From Candidatus Glassiibacteriota bacterium (lineage in GTDB: Bacteria > Gemmatimonadota > Glassbacteria > GWA2-58-10): a stretch of 14,238 nucleotides of DNA. The notes beneath the pieces were generated by a model, which did no database searches, had not been told where the DNA came from, and saw only the letters and a list, made by a program, of their open reading frames with translations. The position numbers were made by a program, and so were the translations under genes. The stretch lies in the NCBI GenBank assembly GCA_030604975.1, contig JAUVUV010000012.1, forward strand, positions 1-14,238. The letters run 5' to 3'. Shown in pieces: positions 1-7,800 of this stretch; the first letter of the stretch is position 1; the number at the start of each line of letters is the position of its first letter.

Positions 1-885
1 GACTGTTTCTCCGGCCATTTTATCCAGCTCGACCACCGATCCCGGGCCGAGTTCCAGGATATCGCGCAACAGCATTTTCGTCCGTCCGAGTTCGATTGAG
101 ACATCGAGCTTTATGTCCAGTAGAAGTTCGAGTCTTTCTTTCTCCTTGTCGCTGATCCCGGCTATATCGGGAAAGCCAGCACCTACCTCGCCGCCTTCGG
201 CCTCAGCCGCCTCTTCTTCGGCTGAGGTCTCTGCAGGAGCAGCCTCTGAAGATTCCAGGCCATTTAGTCCCATATCCTGATCGGCATCTTCGCCGGCTGG
301 TTCCTCGTCTGCCGGAGAACCGGACGCCAGCGCTTCAGCAGCCTCTTTGATCATCGAGTATGGGGTAAGAAGGGCGATCTTGCCTTCACTCTTGCCTTCC
401 ACCTGAAATTCGAAGACCGAGGCAGTCATGTCATCTAGTTCCAGGCCGGAATCGGCCAGGGTGGAGAGTTTCGCTGATGAGGGCTGAAAGTCCACGGATT
501 TGTTGAGCTTGCCGGACAAGGCGGTTGCCGTAGCACCCATCATCTGGTTAACCCCTTCCTGGATTGCGTCAATATGGTCCTCGCTGAACTCGGCTGTACC
601 GTCTCCCATCATCATCAGGTCGCTGAGTTTAGCAACAAGTGGCTTATTGAAAAGGAAGGAGTTGGAGGCTTCAAAGCCTGTGGCGAATGCGCAATCCACG
701 ACAACTATTTCTTCCGGGAAGTCCGAACCGAGAGCCTCGCTATCAGCAGCGCCAGTACTCTGCCGGGCAATTTCTATCTTCTTATCCAGCAGGGTGGACA
801 TGACCACCGCGCTTTCCTCGGCCACAACATTGGCGAATTCCTCTAACGCCTTTTCTTCTTCCGGACTCATTGTAAAGTTACTCAT
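1..885 (-). CDS. fliY: FliN/FliY-type flagellar switch protein with CheC-like domain (3' end beyond window)
   Basis: Component of the C-ring switch at the cytoplasmic face of the flagellar motor; it works with FliM and FliG to set rotation direction. 295 residues are visible and the C-terminus lies beyond base 1. Residues about 8-180 look like a CheC/FliY phosphatase fold. The second motif is intact (D106, E110, N113 in DAIQEGVN, then a proline at 135). The first motif is degenerate: K12 sits where D or S is expected, while E16 and N19 are kept. An acidic, Ala/Glu-rich linker (about 185-240) leads to a FliN/SpoA domain from about 250 (LDIKLDVSIELGRTKMLLRD). Plain FliN proteins are near 100-150 aa, so FliY is the better match. 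The ATG overlaps the end of fliM by 8 bases, and AAGGAG lies 9 bases upstream inside fliM, which suggests translational coupling. Phosphatase activity on CheY-P is inferred from the motif. Confidence 0.9.
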   Translation of the reverse strand, partial: MSNFTMSPEEEKALEEFANVVAEESAVVMSTLLDKKIEIARQSTGAADSEALGSDFPEEIVVVDCAFATGFEASNSFLFNKPLVAKLSDLMMMGDGTAEFSEDHIDAIQEGVNQMMGATATALSGKLNKSVDFQPSSAKLSTLADSGLELDDMTASVFEFQVEGKSEGKIALLTPYSMIKEAAEALASGSPADEEPAGEDADQDMGLNGLESSEAAPAETSAEEEAAEAEGGEVGAGFPDIAGISDKEKERLELLLDIKLDVSIELGRTKMLLRDILELGPGSVVELDKMAGETV

Positions 886-1885
886 TTGTGATTGCTCCTT
901 CCCTGATTTCAGAGACTATCTGCACTGCCTTGTGCCCATGACAGATCCCGGGCTTGCCCCGGAATTTAGCCGTGTCTCCGATTATGACCTCCAGCATCTG
1001 ATCCAGGCGGTTATCCAGACGTACGATGTCCCCTTCCTCGAGGTCAAGCACCTCGCGCAAGCTCAATTCCGTCTTGCCCAGGTTAACTGACAGGGGGATA
1101 TCAGTCTTTCTCAACTTATGCTCGACTATGCTCTCATCGTGATGGGACCGTTTTCTCTGGTCATGTGCGATCTGATGTTGTGCCGAGAGTTTAGGCATGA
1201 CATCTTCCAGCACGAAATAGGGGAAACAGAGATTAAGCAGGCTGCTGAAATCCGAAATCTTGACCTCGAATGAAATCATGATCGCTGTCTCGCCCGGAGG
1301 ACTGATCTGGATCAGTTGGGGATTGGTTTCAAAATCTCTAAGTTCAAGCGTGAGCGGGGTGACATTCTGCCAAGCCCTGACCAGTTGTTCGAGGGCATTA
1401 TCCACAAACTTTTTCATCACGTTCTGTTCAATGATCGTAATTTCCCGGGCTTCCTGAATAACTCCGCCCTCCCCACCAAAAGAGCGGTCGATAATATAGA
1501 GCACGAGCTGAGGGCTGATCTCCAGGATCGCATCACCCTCGAGTTCTTTGATATTGAAAATATAAACCGCGCTCGGATCGGCCATCGACATGATAAATTC
1601 GGAATAGGTAAGCTGGTCCACCGAGGTGAGATCTATATCTACAAGGCTTCTCAACCGGGTGGAAAGGTGAGTGGCAAAGCCACGTGCGAAAGATTCATGA
1701 ATTGTCTGAATCGTGCGTAACTGGTCCTTGGAAACCCGGTTGGGATGCCTGAAATCATAGAGGCTGACCAGCTTTTCTTTATGCTCTTCGGCAGCAGCCT
1801 CTGGGACTGCCCCGACTGCTCCTTCACCTATTCCCTCGCCGGACAATAGGGCATCGATTTCTTCCTGAGACAAGATTTTACTCAT
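878..1885 (-). CDS. fliM: Flagellar motor switch protein FliM
   Basis: Switch protein of the C-ring that binds phosphorylated CheY and passes the signal to FliG. The 335-residue length is normal for the family. The N-terminal CheY-P-binding peptide is clear (LSQEEIDALL, residues 5-14). It is followed by a flexible Ala/Gly/Glu stretch and the middle CheC-like domain (about 40-230), which carries the conserved GGEGG turn (137-141). A C-terminal SpoA/FliN-like domain spans about 258-330 (DIPLSVNLGKTELSLREVL). The gene lies 17 bases after fliL with a G-rich ribosome site (GGTAGGGG) before the ATG, and its stop overlaps the start of the FliN/FliY gene. Operon membership and the intact CheY site imply that this cell has a chemotaxis system encoded elsewhere. 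Confidence 0.97.
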   Translation of the reverse strand: MSKILSQEEIDALLSGEGIGEGAVGAVPEAAAEEHKEKLVSLYDFRHPNRVSKDQLRTIQTIHESFARGFATHLSTRLRSLVDIDLTSVDQLTYSEFIMSMADPSAVYIFNIKELEGDAILEISPQLVLYIIDRSFGGEGGVIQEAREITIIEQNVMKKFVDNALEQLVRAWQNVTPLTLELRDFETNPQLIQISPPGETAIMISFEVKISDFSSLLNLCFPYFVLEDVMPKLSAQHQIAHDQRKRSHHDESIVEHKLRKTDIPLSVNLGKTELSLREVLDLEEGDIVRLDNRLDQMLEVIIGDTAKFRGKPGICHGHKAVQIVSEIREGAITNE

Positions 1886-1902
1886 AAGCCCCTACCACCC
1901 TT

Positions 1903-2466
1903 TTATTGAATTGTATACTTATGAAAGACCACTCTTGGAATAGTAAGGCCTGGAAACTTAGAAGAAAAATATTTTCTGATTATCACGTTCAGGTCGTCTT
2001 TTATTTCTTCTCGCAGGATCTGCTGGTCTTTGAAATCATCAAGCTCGTCCAGTCGTTTACGGCTGATCCTCTCGATAATCACACCACGAATCTCGGGTTC
2101 GACATCGGAGATCTTCTCCTTGATCTCTTTGGGGATATAGACATTGATCGAGATACTGAGATACCTCTGCCCTGCACTTCCCGCGGGGTTGACAATCACA
2201 TCTTCTACTGGGAAAGTAACATAGTCGCTCAAATCTGTCACCGTTTCCCCCCTGGTCTCCTGGGTCTTTTTATCTTCCGGGCGGGACTTGATTTCAGGTA
2301 ATTTCGGTTCAATATAGTATGAGACGATAAAATAAGCTAACAGCACCTGAACCATAATCATGGGCAGACCGATCAGAATCAAGGTTTTCAAGGACAGCTT
2401 ACTTTTAGATGGCCCAGGAGATTCCTCCTGTTCTTCTTCCGTTACTTCCTGTGGTTCATCCGGCAT
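1903..2466 (-). CDS. fliL: Flagellar basal body-associated protein FliL
   Basis: Single-pass inner-membrane protein that surrounds or stabilises the stator units of the flagellar motor. In the 187-residue product an acidic cytoplasmic tail (residues 1-26, many E and P) is followed by one hydrophobic helix (about 27-52, LILIGLPMIMVQVLLAYFIV). A periplasmic domain runs to the C-terminus and ends in the family-like KYTIQ. The periplasmic part contains the usual long charged helix region (about 110-165). GGAG lies about 10 bases before the ATG. The gene starts 80 bases after motB, the widest gap inside this unit, and that gap holds a potential RNA hairpin. The position between motB and fliM is a common order and supports the assignment, because FliL proteins are poorly conserved in sequence. 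Confidence 0.92.
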   Translation of the reverse strand: MPDEPQEVTEEEQEESPGPSKSKLSLKTLILIGLPMIMVQVLLAYFIVSYYIEPKLPEIKSRPEDKKTQETRGETVTDLSDYVTFPVEDVIVNPAGSAGQRYLSISINVYIPKEIKEKISDVEPEIRGVIIERISRKRLDELDDFKDQQILREEIKDDLNVIIRKYFSSKFPGLTIPRVVFHKYTIQ

Positions 2467-2492
2467 GATTAATACTCCATCTTATTCACGGG

Positions 2493-2517
2493 TCCAGTTA
2501 TCCCGTTGGGTAATGGA
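2493..2517 (-). other. Potential mRNA hairpin between motB and fliL
   Basis: The motB-fliL gap can fold on the minus strand into a stem of 4, 3 and 3 base pairs separated by single-base bulges (TCCA-TTA-CCC paired with GGG-TAA-TGGA) with loop AAC. No T-tract follows, so it does not look like an intrinsic terminator. It could be a processing or stability element that uncouples stator from switch expression. This is inferred from pairing alone. Confidence 0.35.
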
Positions 2518-2546
2518 TCAAGTATGTCTAAAGCGAATTGTTAGTA

Positions 2547-3260
2547 TTACTTAAAAGGATCTTCGTTTTCCTTTTTGTATTCCATGAAAATTTCGATTCT
2601 TCTGTTTTTCGCACGACCCTCTTCAGTCGAGTTCTCAGCTACCGGCCTGTACTCACCGTAAGCCACGGGGGCCAGCCTGCTCGGATGTATCTTGGAGAAC
2701 TGAACTGCAAACTGGACCACGCTCAACGCCCTGGCGAAAGACAGGTCCCAGTTTGACTCGTAAATACCCGAGATAATTCTTGTATTATCCGTGTGCCCTT
2801 CCACCCTGACCACGTTCGGCCATCCGCGGGCGATATCGAACATCTTCTCCAGCAGCGGATAAGATTCAGGCTTGATTTCAGCCCTTCCACTGTCAAAAAG
2901 CAGCGGCGAACTGATGCTGAGCGCCACCCCTTTGTCGGAAACGATTACTTTCACATCTGAACCCAGTCTCCTGGACTGGATGAAATCCTGAAGGCTCGAT
3001 ATCGATTTATCAACGATTGCCCGCTGAATGTTTCTCAAGGTCGGCAGCGGGATGTTTTCAAGCCTGACAATTGCGGGATCGTCTTTCATCACGCCGAACG
3101 CGCCGCGCAAGGAGCCAGCCGCCACAAAGAAATCCCGCTCAATGATAGTGCTCATCGAAACGATCAGCACGAAAAAGCAGAGCAGAAGCGACATCAGGTC
3201 GCTGAACGTGGTAAGCCAGGCCGGCGCTTTAGCCTCGCATTCACATTTATCTTTAGCCAT
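2547..3260 (-). CDS. motB: Stator protein MotB/PomB
   Basis: Peptidoglycan-anchored half of the ion-driven stator, acting with MotA in the inner membrane. In the 237 residues, a short N-terminus with two cysteines (C6, C8) precedes one transmembrane helix (about 15-38). The helix carries the essential ion-binding aspartate D21 in TFSDLMSLLLCFFVL. A linker including the plug region follows. The C-terminal OmpA-like peptidoglycan-binding domain (about 115-225) shows LFDSGRAEI, VEGHTDN (153-159) and NRRIEI. It is shorter than MotB/PomB of gammaproteobacteria (about 300 aa), mainly in the linker. The helix resembles PomB (Na+ type) more than the E. coli proton-type MotB. The gene starts 26 bases after motA with GGAG upstream. 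Ion type is inferred, not shown. Confidence 0.95.
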   Translation of the reverse strand: MAKDKCECEAKAPAWLTTFSDLMSLLLCFFVLIVSMSTIIERDFFVAAGSLRGAFGVMKDDPAIVRLENIPLPTLRNIQRAIVDKSISSLQDFIQSRRLGSDVKVIVSDKGVALSISSPLLFDSGRAEIKPESYPLLEKMFDIARGWPNVVRVEGHTDNTRIISGIYESNWDLSFARALSVVQFAVQFSKIHPSRLAPVAYGEYRPVAENSTEEGRAKNRRIEIFMEYKKENEDPFK

Positions 3261-3286
3261 TTAGAGCTTTACTCCAGGGCCTTGCT

Positions 3287-4054
3287 TTATTTTTCTACGA
3301 TAGCTCTCCTCATTTTCGGCGAAATGAAGGAGGTAAGTTTTTGCTCAACAATTCTCGGGTTATCGCCTGACTGGATTGAAAGAATACCCTCGATCATCAT
3401 TTCCTTGACCAGCACTTCCTCCTCGGAGCGTCTTTTGAGTTTTCCGGTAAGAGGAATAAAGACCAGATTTGCCACAAGCGCCCCGTAAAACGTGGTAATC
3501 AGGGCTATAGCCATTTGTGGTCCGATGGTCGAGGGATCACTCATCGTCTGCAGCATCAGCACCAGACCGATCAGAGTCCCGATCATGCCGAATGCGGGAG
3601 CCAGGGCACCTGCGGTGGCGAAAATACTCGCTCCGCTGGCGTGGCGTTTCTCGAGATAATCGAGTTCGGTAGTCAGGATGTTGCGCATCAGCTCAGGCTC
3701 GGTTCCGTCCACTGCAAGCTGGATACCCTTGGCCAGGAATTCGTCCTCGATCTCCTCCATGTGGCGCTCCAGGGCAAGGATACCCTCACGTCTGGCTCTC
3801 TCGGCAAAGGAGACAAGAGTGGCAATGGTCTCTGTTACCTGCTGGGCCTTAGAGAACAGCGTTTTCTTGACAACCGGAATCACGCCGACAAGCTCACTGA
3901 TCGGGTAGTTGATAATCACTGCGCTACCAGTGCCGCCGACAACGATCATGATCGATGATAAACTGAAAAATGATAATAAACTGCCCGTCTGCGTAATGCC
4001 GAGCAGGATAACTGAGAATCCGGCGATCAAACCGATAACGGTGGTCAAATCCAT
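3287..4054 (-). CDS. motA: Stator protein MotA/PomA
   Basis: Membrane subunit of the flagellar stator that couples ion flow to torque on FliG. The 255 residues show four hydrophobic segments (about 3-22, 33-52, 145-170, 180-202) and a large cytoplasmic loop between the second and third. The loop carries the charged torque-generating region (R86, R88, R89, E90, E96, R97). The conserved proline P153 and the motif GMIGTLIGLV start the third helix. T160 and the pair T187-T188 match positions that are threonine in the Na+-driven PomA and alanine or other residues in proton-type MotA, as I recall those sequences. Length and the MDLTTVIGLI start are also PomA-like. The ATG follows CGGAGT. It lies between flbD and motB in one apparent operon. 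Confidence 0.95.
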   Translation of the reverse strand: MDLTTVIGLIAGFSVILLGITQTGSLLSFFSLSSIMIVVGGTGSAVIINYPISELVGVIPVVKKTLFSKAQQVTETIATLVSFAERARREGILALERHMEEIEDEFLAKGIQLAVDGTEPELMRNILTTELDYLEKRHASGASIFATAGALAPAFGMIGTLIGLVLMLQTMSDPSTIGPQMAIALITTFYGALVANLVFIPLTGKLKRRSEEEVLVKEMMIEGILSIQSGDNPRIVEQKLTSFISPKMRRAIVEK

Positions 4055-4120
4055 TCTTTTACTCCGTGTTATTTAGTTTAAGATTTATACAACCGATTAT
4101 TTTCCCCATTCGCGACCGGA

Positions 4121-4348
4121 TTACTCCTTGGTTTCCTCTCCCAGTCCGGTTGCTACTTTATGCCAAAACGGCGGCAGTTGTCGACGGTATTCTACAACCT
4201 TGGCAACTATTTCCTCAACGGTTTCTTTTACCATATACTTTTTGCCGGTAATAAGGCTGATTATCGTATCCGGGGTTTTTTCGATCGTTTCAATCAACTC
4301 TGCATTAACTACCATTACTTCACCGTTAAATTTGGTTACTGATATCAA
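4121..4348 (-). CDS. swrD: FlbD/SwrD family flagellar protein, TTG start
   Basis: Small cytoplasmic protein of the FlbD/SwrD family (not the Caulobacter NtrC-like FlbD). In Bacillus subtilis SwrD raises motor power, which fits its place directly before motA here. The 75 residues contain the family features: start MISVTKFNGE, then NAELIETIEKTPDTIISLITGKKYMVKETVEEIVAKVVEYRR. The tail after residue 57 is slightly longer than usual. The start codon is TTG, preceded by the strong ribosome site GAGGGAGGG. The next ATG, at codon 12, would remove the conserved N-terminus, so TTG is preferred. It is the first gene of the torque and switch unit, about 165 bases after the predicted sigma-54 start site. 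Function is inferred from the family. Confidence 0.9.
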   Translation of the reverse strand: MISVTKFNGEVMVVNAELIETIEKTPDTIISLITGKKYMVKETVEEIVAKVVEYRRQLPPFWHKVATGLGEETKE

Positions 4349-4415
4349 TTGCCCTCCCTCGCCGTATTAAGGGAAACAAAAGCCCTCAACTTAATAATTC
4401 GACACAAAAAACGAA

Positions 4416-4443
4416 ATTATAAGTAAAAAAAGCCTCCTGCCAA
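4416..4443 (-). promoter_or_regulatory. Possible sigma-70-type promoter before flbD-motAB
   Basis: On the minus strand TTGGCA (4443-4438, 5 of 6 consensus) and TATAAT (4421-4416, 6 of 6) are separated by 16 bases. Transcription would start near 4409, about 60 bases before the TTG of flbD. The region is AT-rich, so a chance match is possible. If real, it gives basal expression of the motor genes independent of the sigma-54 promoter upstream. Confidence 0.45.
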
Positions 4444-4467
4444 ACTTTGTCTGTTATTCCGAATGAG

Positions 4468-4503
4468 CTGCCGCCGAAAGTCATGAACACCCCAGAGCGG
4501 CAG
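4468..4503 (-). other. Inverted repeat in the flbD-mot leader
   Basis: CTGCCGC and GCGGCAG form a perfect 7-base inverted repeat around a 22-base loop. It sits about 10 bases downstream of the predicted sigma-54 start site, so it would lie at the 5' end of the leader RNA. No T-tract follows. It may be an RNA stem that protects or regulates the transcript, or a protein-binding dyad. I do not recognise it as a known riboswitch. Confidence 0.4.
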
Positions 4504-4524
4504 TAGGGCTACGTTTGGAATTTC

Positions 4525-4539
4525 GCAAGAAACATACCA
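4525..4539 (-). promoter_or_regulatory. Sigma-54 (RpoN)-type promoter for flbD-motAB-fliLMN
   Basis: The minus strand reads TGGTATGTTTCTTGC, with GG and GC separated by 10 bases, matching the -24/-12 pattern TGGCACGN4TTGC. Transcription would start near 4513 and leave a leader of about 165 bases before flbD. It lies between the flgE terminator and flbD, where a new unit must begin. Sigma-54 control of middle flagellar genes is known in several diderm bacteria, and the element before fliK has the same form. Confidence 0.7.
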
Positions 4540-4609
4540 ATAGCTTCGCCCTGCTGCACCTGGCAGCAAATTGCATCCACACAGGTCCTGAATGTTATTG
4601 CATCCTGAT

Positions 4610-4624
4610 GTAACACCCTGTTAC
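4610..4624. promoter_or_regulatory. Perfect palindrome upstream of sigma-54-type promoter
   Basis: GTAACA-CCC-TGTTAC is a perfect 6+6 inverted repeat with a 3-base centre. It is about 70 bases upstream of the -24 element at 4539 and about 100 from the predicted start, a normal distance for the enhancer site of a sigma-54 activator. A CATC-CT-GATG dyad adjoins it at 4601-4610. It is a candidate operator for a FleQ/FlrC-like activator; the identity of the binder is inference. Confidence 0.45.
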
Positions 4625-4739
4625 TCAAACAGTTATTTCCGCTTTTAATATATTCTAATTGCTTTCCAAATGCAAGTATCCGCCTCTGTTGGAATTCTAT
4701 CTCATCATCCTTTAAGGATTCTTTTTCCGCTCTTTAAGG

Positions 4740-4777
4740 GTTAAAAATAACAAGGGGGCCCGGCTGTCGAACCCCCT
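4740..4777 (-). terminator. Intrinsic terminator after flgE
   Basis: On the minus strand AGGGGGTTCG and CGGGCCCCCT form a 10-base-pair stem (8 Watson-Crick, 2 G-U) around loop ACAGC. The T-rich run TTGTTATTTTT follows. It begins 32 bases after the flgE stop. The plus-strand reading has no T-tract, so it acts on minus-strand transcripts only. It should end the fliK-flgD-flgE message. Confidence 0.88.
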
Positions 4778-4809
4778 CATCATTGAGTTATCCCGTCTTA
4801 TTTTCAGAA

Positions 4810-7800
4810 TTACCGGGCCAGGTTAACCACCTCTTGGAGCAGAGTGTCGGTAGAAGTTATAATCCGGGCATTGGCCTGGAATCCGCGCTGGGTAGTGATG
4901 ATATTTGCGAATTCCTGGGCCAGGTCCACATTCGAGCTTTCGAGAAAACCGCTCGAGATGTCGCCCTGGATATTGGTTCCCGCCTCACCGACTACGGCTA
5001 CACCGGAGTTAGCCGATTCGAGGTAGTTATTTTTGCCATTCTTTTGCAGGCCGCCCGGGTTGTTGAAACTCGCCAGCACCAACTTTCCGAGTGTCTTGGT
5101 TACGCCGTTACTGAATACGCCGGTGAAGACACCGGTGTTATCAATCTCAAGCGAGCTCAGTTTACCGGCTGCGAAACCGTCCTGGCTAGAGATGATGGCG
5201 GTGGAAGGACCGCGGAACTGGGTCATTCCATCGAAACCACCGATAGTTCCCATATCCAGCATAATCTCCATCCGGTCGGCGCCGTTGTTGGGGTCAAAAC
5301 CGAAAGTGGAACTGCGATCCCTGACAGTGAATCCCTGCATACTGCCGTCCGGATTGAAAATCACCGTGCCTTCGTTGCCGGTGAGCGCGGTCTCGTTGCC
5401 AGTAAGCCTGATAGACCAGTCCCACTGCCCGGGGACATCGGTGGTAATTGCGTTGGAGCCTCTCTGCAGATCCCTGAAAGCCGCAGCCAGTCTGAACGGG
5501 AAGTTAGGCAGTGTTGGCCGCAGGTTGTCAGGGTTATCCTCAAAAGTGATATTGATCGCGGTGAGCGAGGCCCTCGGTGTGTCATCGGTCATGATAATCT
5601 GGCCGTTGGCGTTAATCGCGGCAGTTGCACCGCTGCCATCTCCACCGGCCGATGTCGACTCATAAAGAACATTAATTTTGTCCAGCAGGTCCTGAACTGT
5701 CGTGGGCTCTGTTCCACCCTCAATTACCATGGTTCTAGAGACTGGCAAGCCTCTAGCGGAAGTACCGGTGATTCTTATGATATCGCCCGCTCTGGGTTGA
5801 GCATCGCCTTTTCTCACGTTTTCCAGGTCGGTGGTATCAATGCTCCAGAGATCGATGATATCTGTTTCAACCAGTGCCGGACTTATCGGCTGGAGATCCA
5901 GTGGTCCTGCTTCAGGATCCTGGCTGGAAATCATCAGTGGAGCTGCGGTAGAGATAAGTTTCTGCTCCACTGCCGGCAGTTCCTGTGTAGACTTGACCAG
6001 GGTCATAATCACGTTATGCGTTTCACCGAAAGAATCAAACGCGCTGATAGAGGCGATATGCGAGCCGGCATCCCGGCCTGTCTGGGTCAGGTTGAACGCT
6101 GCCAGCGAAATTGAGCTTGTCGCGTTACCATCCACGCTGATATTGTTGTAATCCTCTTCGTTTCCGGGAATTCCATCGAGAGCCAGCTCGTTGGCGTCAT
6201 CGAAGCCCAGGGCGTCGAACAGATCCACCCCGCCCATCGGAACCGGCTGAGTGCCACGAAGTATTTTAAGACTTGCGGACGGACGGTTTGTTTCAAAAGA
6301 AATCGCGGCTGCTCCCCTGCTGTAATCTACAAAAGCGGTAAGCACTCCGCTGAGGTTTGCATTGGAGTTAATAGCCGCATTCAGACCAGCCACCAGGTCT
6401 TCCACATCCGCGTAGACCAGGGGGACAACACTGATCGTTTGAGAGGGGTCGTCTTCGACCTGGACCCGAAACTGGTTGGTGGACTTGAGAGTGGTCAGGT
6501 TCAATCCGCCTTCACCGACTCCCAGGCCTTCCTGACCGGGGGTGAGTCCCAGATCGAGCAGGGATGTCTGATCACCAGCAGGCACGATGTTGAAACGGAT
6601 GAAATCGCTCGGGCTGGTGGTAAGGAACCTGAGTGCGTTGTCCTGAGTGGCGACCACCTGGATTGTCCCGGCGAGTTGGAGATCGTTGTTGATACCCTGA
6701 TTGATTGCGTTGACCAGTTCGGTGATATCATCGTAAACTCCGTCGCCGTTGGCATCAGGCATGACTGTTATCACGTTGTCGCGGCCCTGATCAATCCCAC
6801 CCACGGCAATCACCAACTGGCGGGAAAACTGAATGCCCTGGACATCGGATGCAAACTGGAAACCTCCGGCAGGAAAAATCAGCGGGCTGCCGGTAACCTG
6901 TGCCGAGGCTTCGGGCACAAAACTGTCCTGGACAATATTACCGAGCACCGAGGCCGAGTTTGCATCCTCTTCAAAGGCCAGACTGATCGAGGTCTGGCTG
7001 GCTCCTGCTGATTCATCTACCATTATGATCTGACCATTTGAATCGATAGAGGCAGTAACTCCGGAGAAAGCGTTGTTGATCACGTTGACCAGCGATGCGA
7101 GTGTGGTTCCATCTCTGGCCACGGTGCTGCCGTCAGGCAACAGCTCGGTTCCGCTACCATAGCGGAAAATCGCAGTGATAACTGTGCCAATCGGGTCGGT
7201 ACCACTGATTTTGATCCTGTCGCCTTCATCCAGTGTATTAATCGTCTGGGCCAGATCGTTGATATCCGTTACTCCGGTTGCCACCTGGCCTGTTGCCCGG
7301 ATAGTAAACGGCACACCGATGGTAAGGGTGTTGGCCAGCACGCCCGAATCTGCGTCGAGGTTATCTGTGAACTCGACACGGGTAGTGAATTTGGCCGGCG
7401 TGGTGAGACCGATAGGAATTATCATGTCCTCAATCGGAGAACCGGACGGGATTACACCAGCAGTATTGGCGAGTCTTCCCTGGATCATGTATCCTGTGCC
7501 GTTCTGCACCAGGTTGCCTCTACCGTCAAACTGGAAGGCGCCTGCACGGGTGTAGAGATTGCGCTGGCCGTCGCGCACTACGAAAAATCCTTCACCCTGA
7601 ATGGCCATATCAGTGGTCACCCCGGTGGACTCCAGGGTTCCCTGGGTGAAAAGATTATCGATACTGGCAACTCCTACGCCCAGGCCGAATTCGATCGGGT
7701 TTACACCGCCGTTGCCTCCTTCTATCGGACGCCTGGACTCTGCGATTGTCTGCACGAGATATTCGCTGAAAGTGACTCTTGAAGCCTTGAACCCGGCGGT

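Larger units (their letters stand above)
4349..4809. other. Regulatory gap between flgE and flbD
   Basis: This non-coding stretch of 461 bases has no credible ORF. From right to left it holds the flgE terminator, an AT-rich segment, the GTAACA/TGTTAC palindrome, the sigma-54-type promoter, the leader inverted repeat, a possible sigma-70-type promoter and the flbD ribosome site. It separates hook genes from torque and switch genes into two transcription units. Confidence 0.7.

Noticed and set aside
4783..6114. A 443-codon plus-strand ORF opposite flgE
   Set aside because: It lies wholly antisense to the well-supported flgE and its product has no recognisable domain. It is a by-product of the codon usage of flgE.
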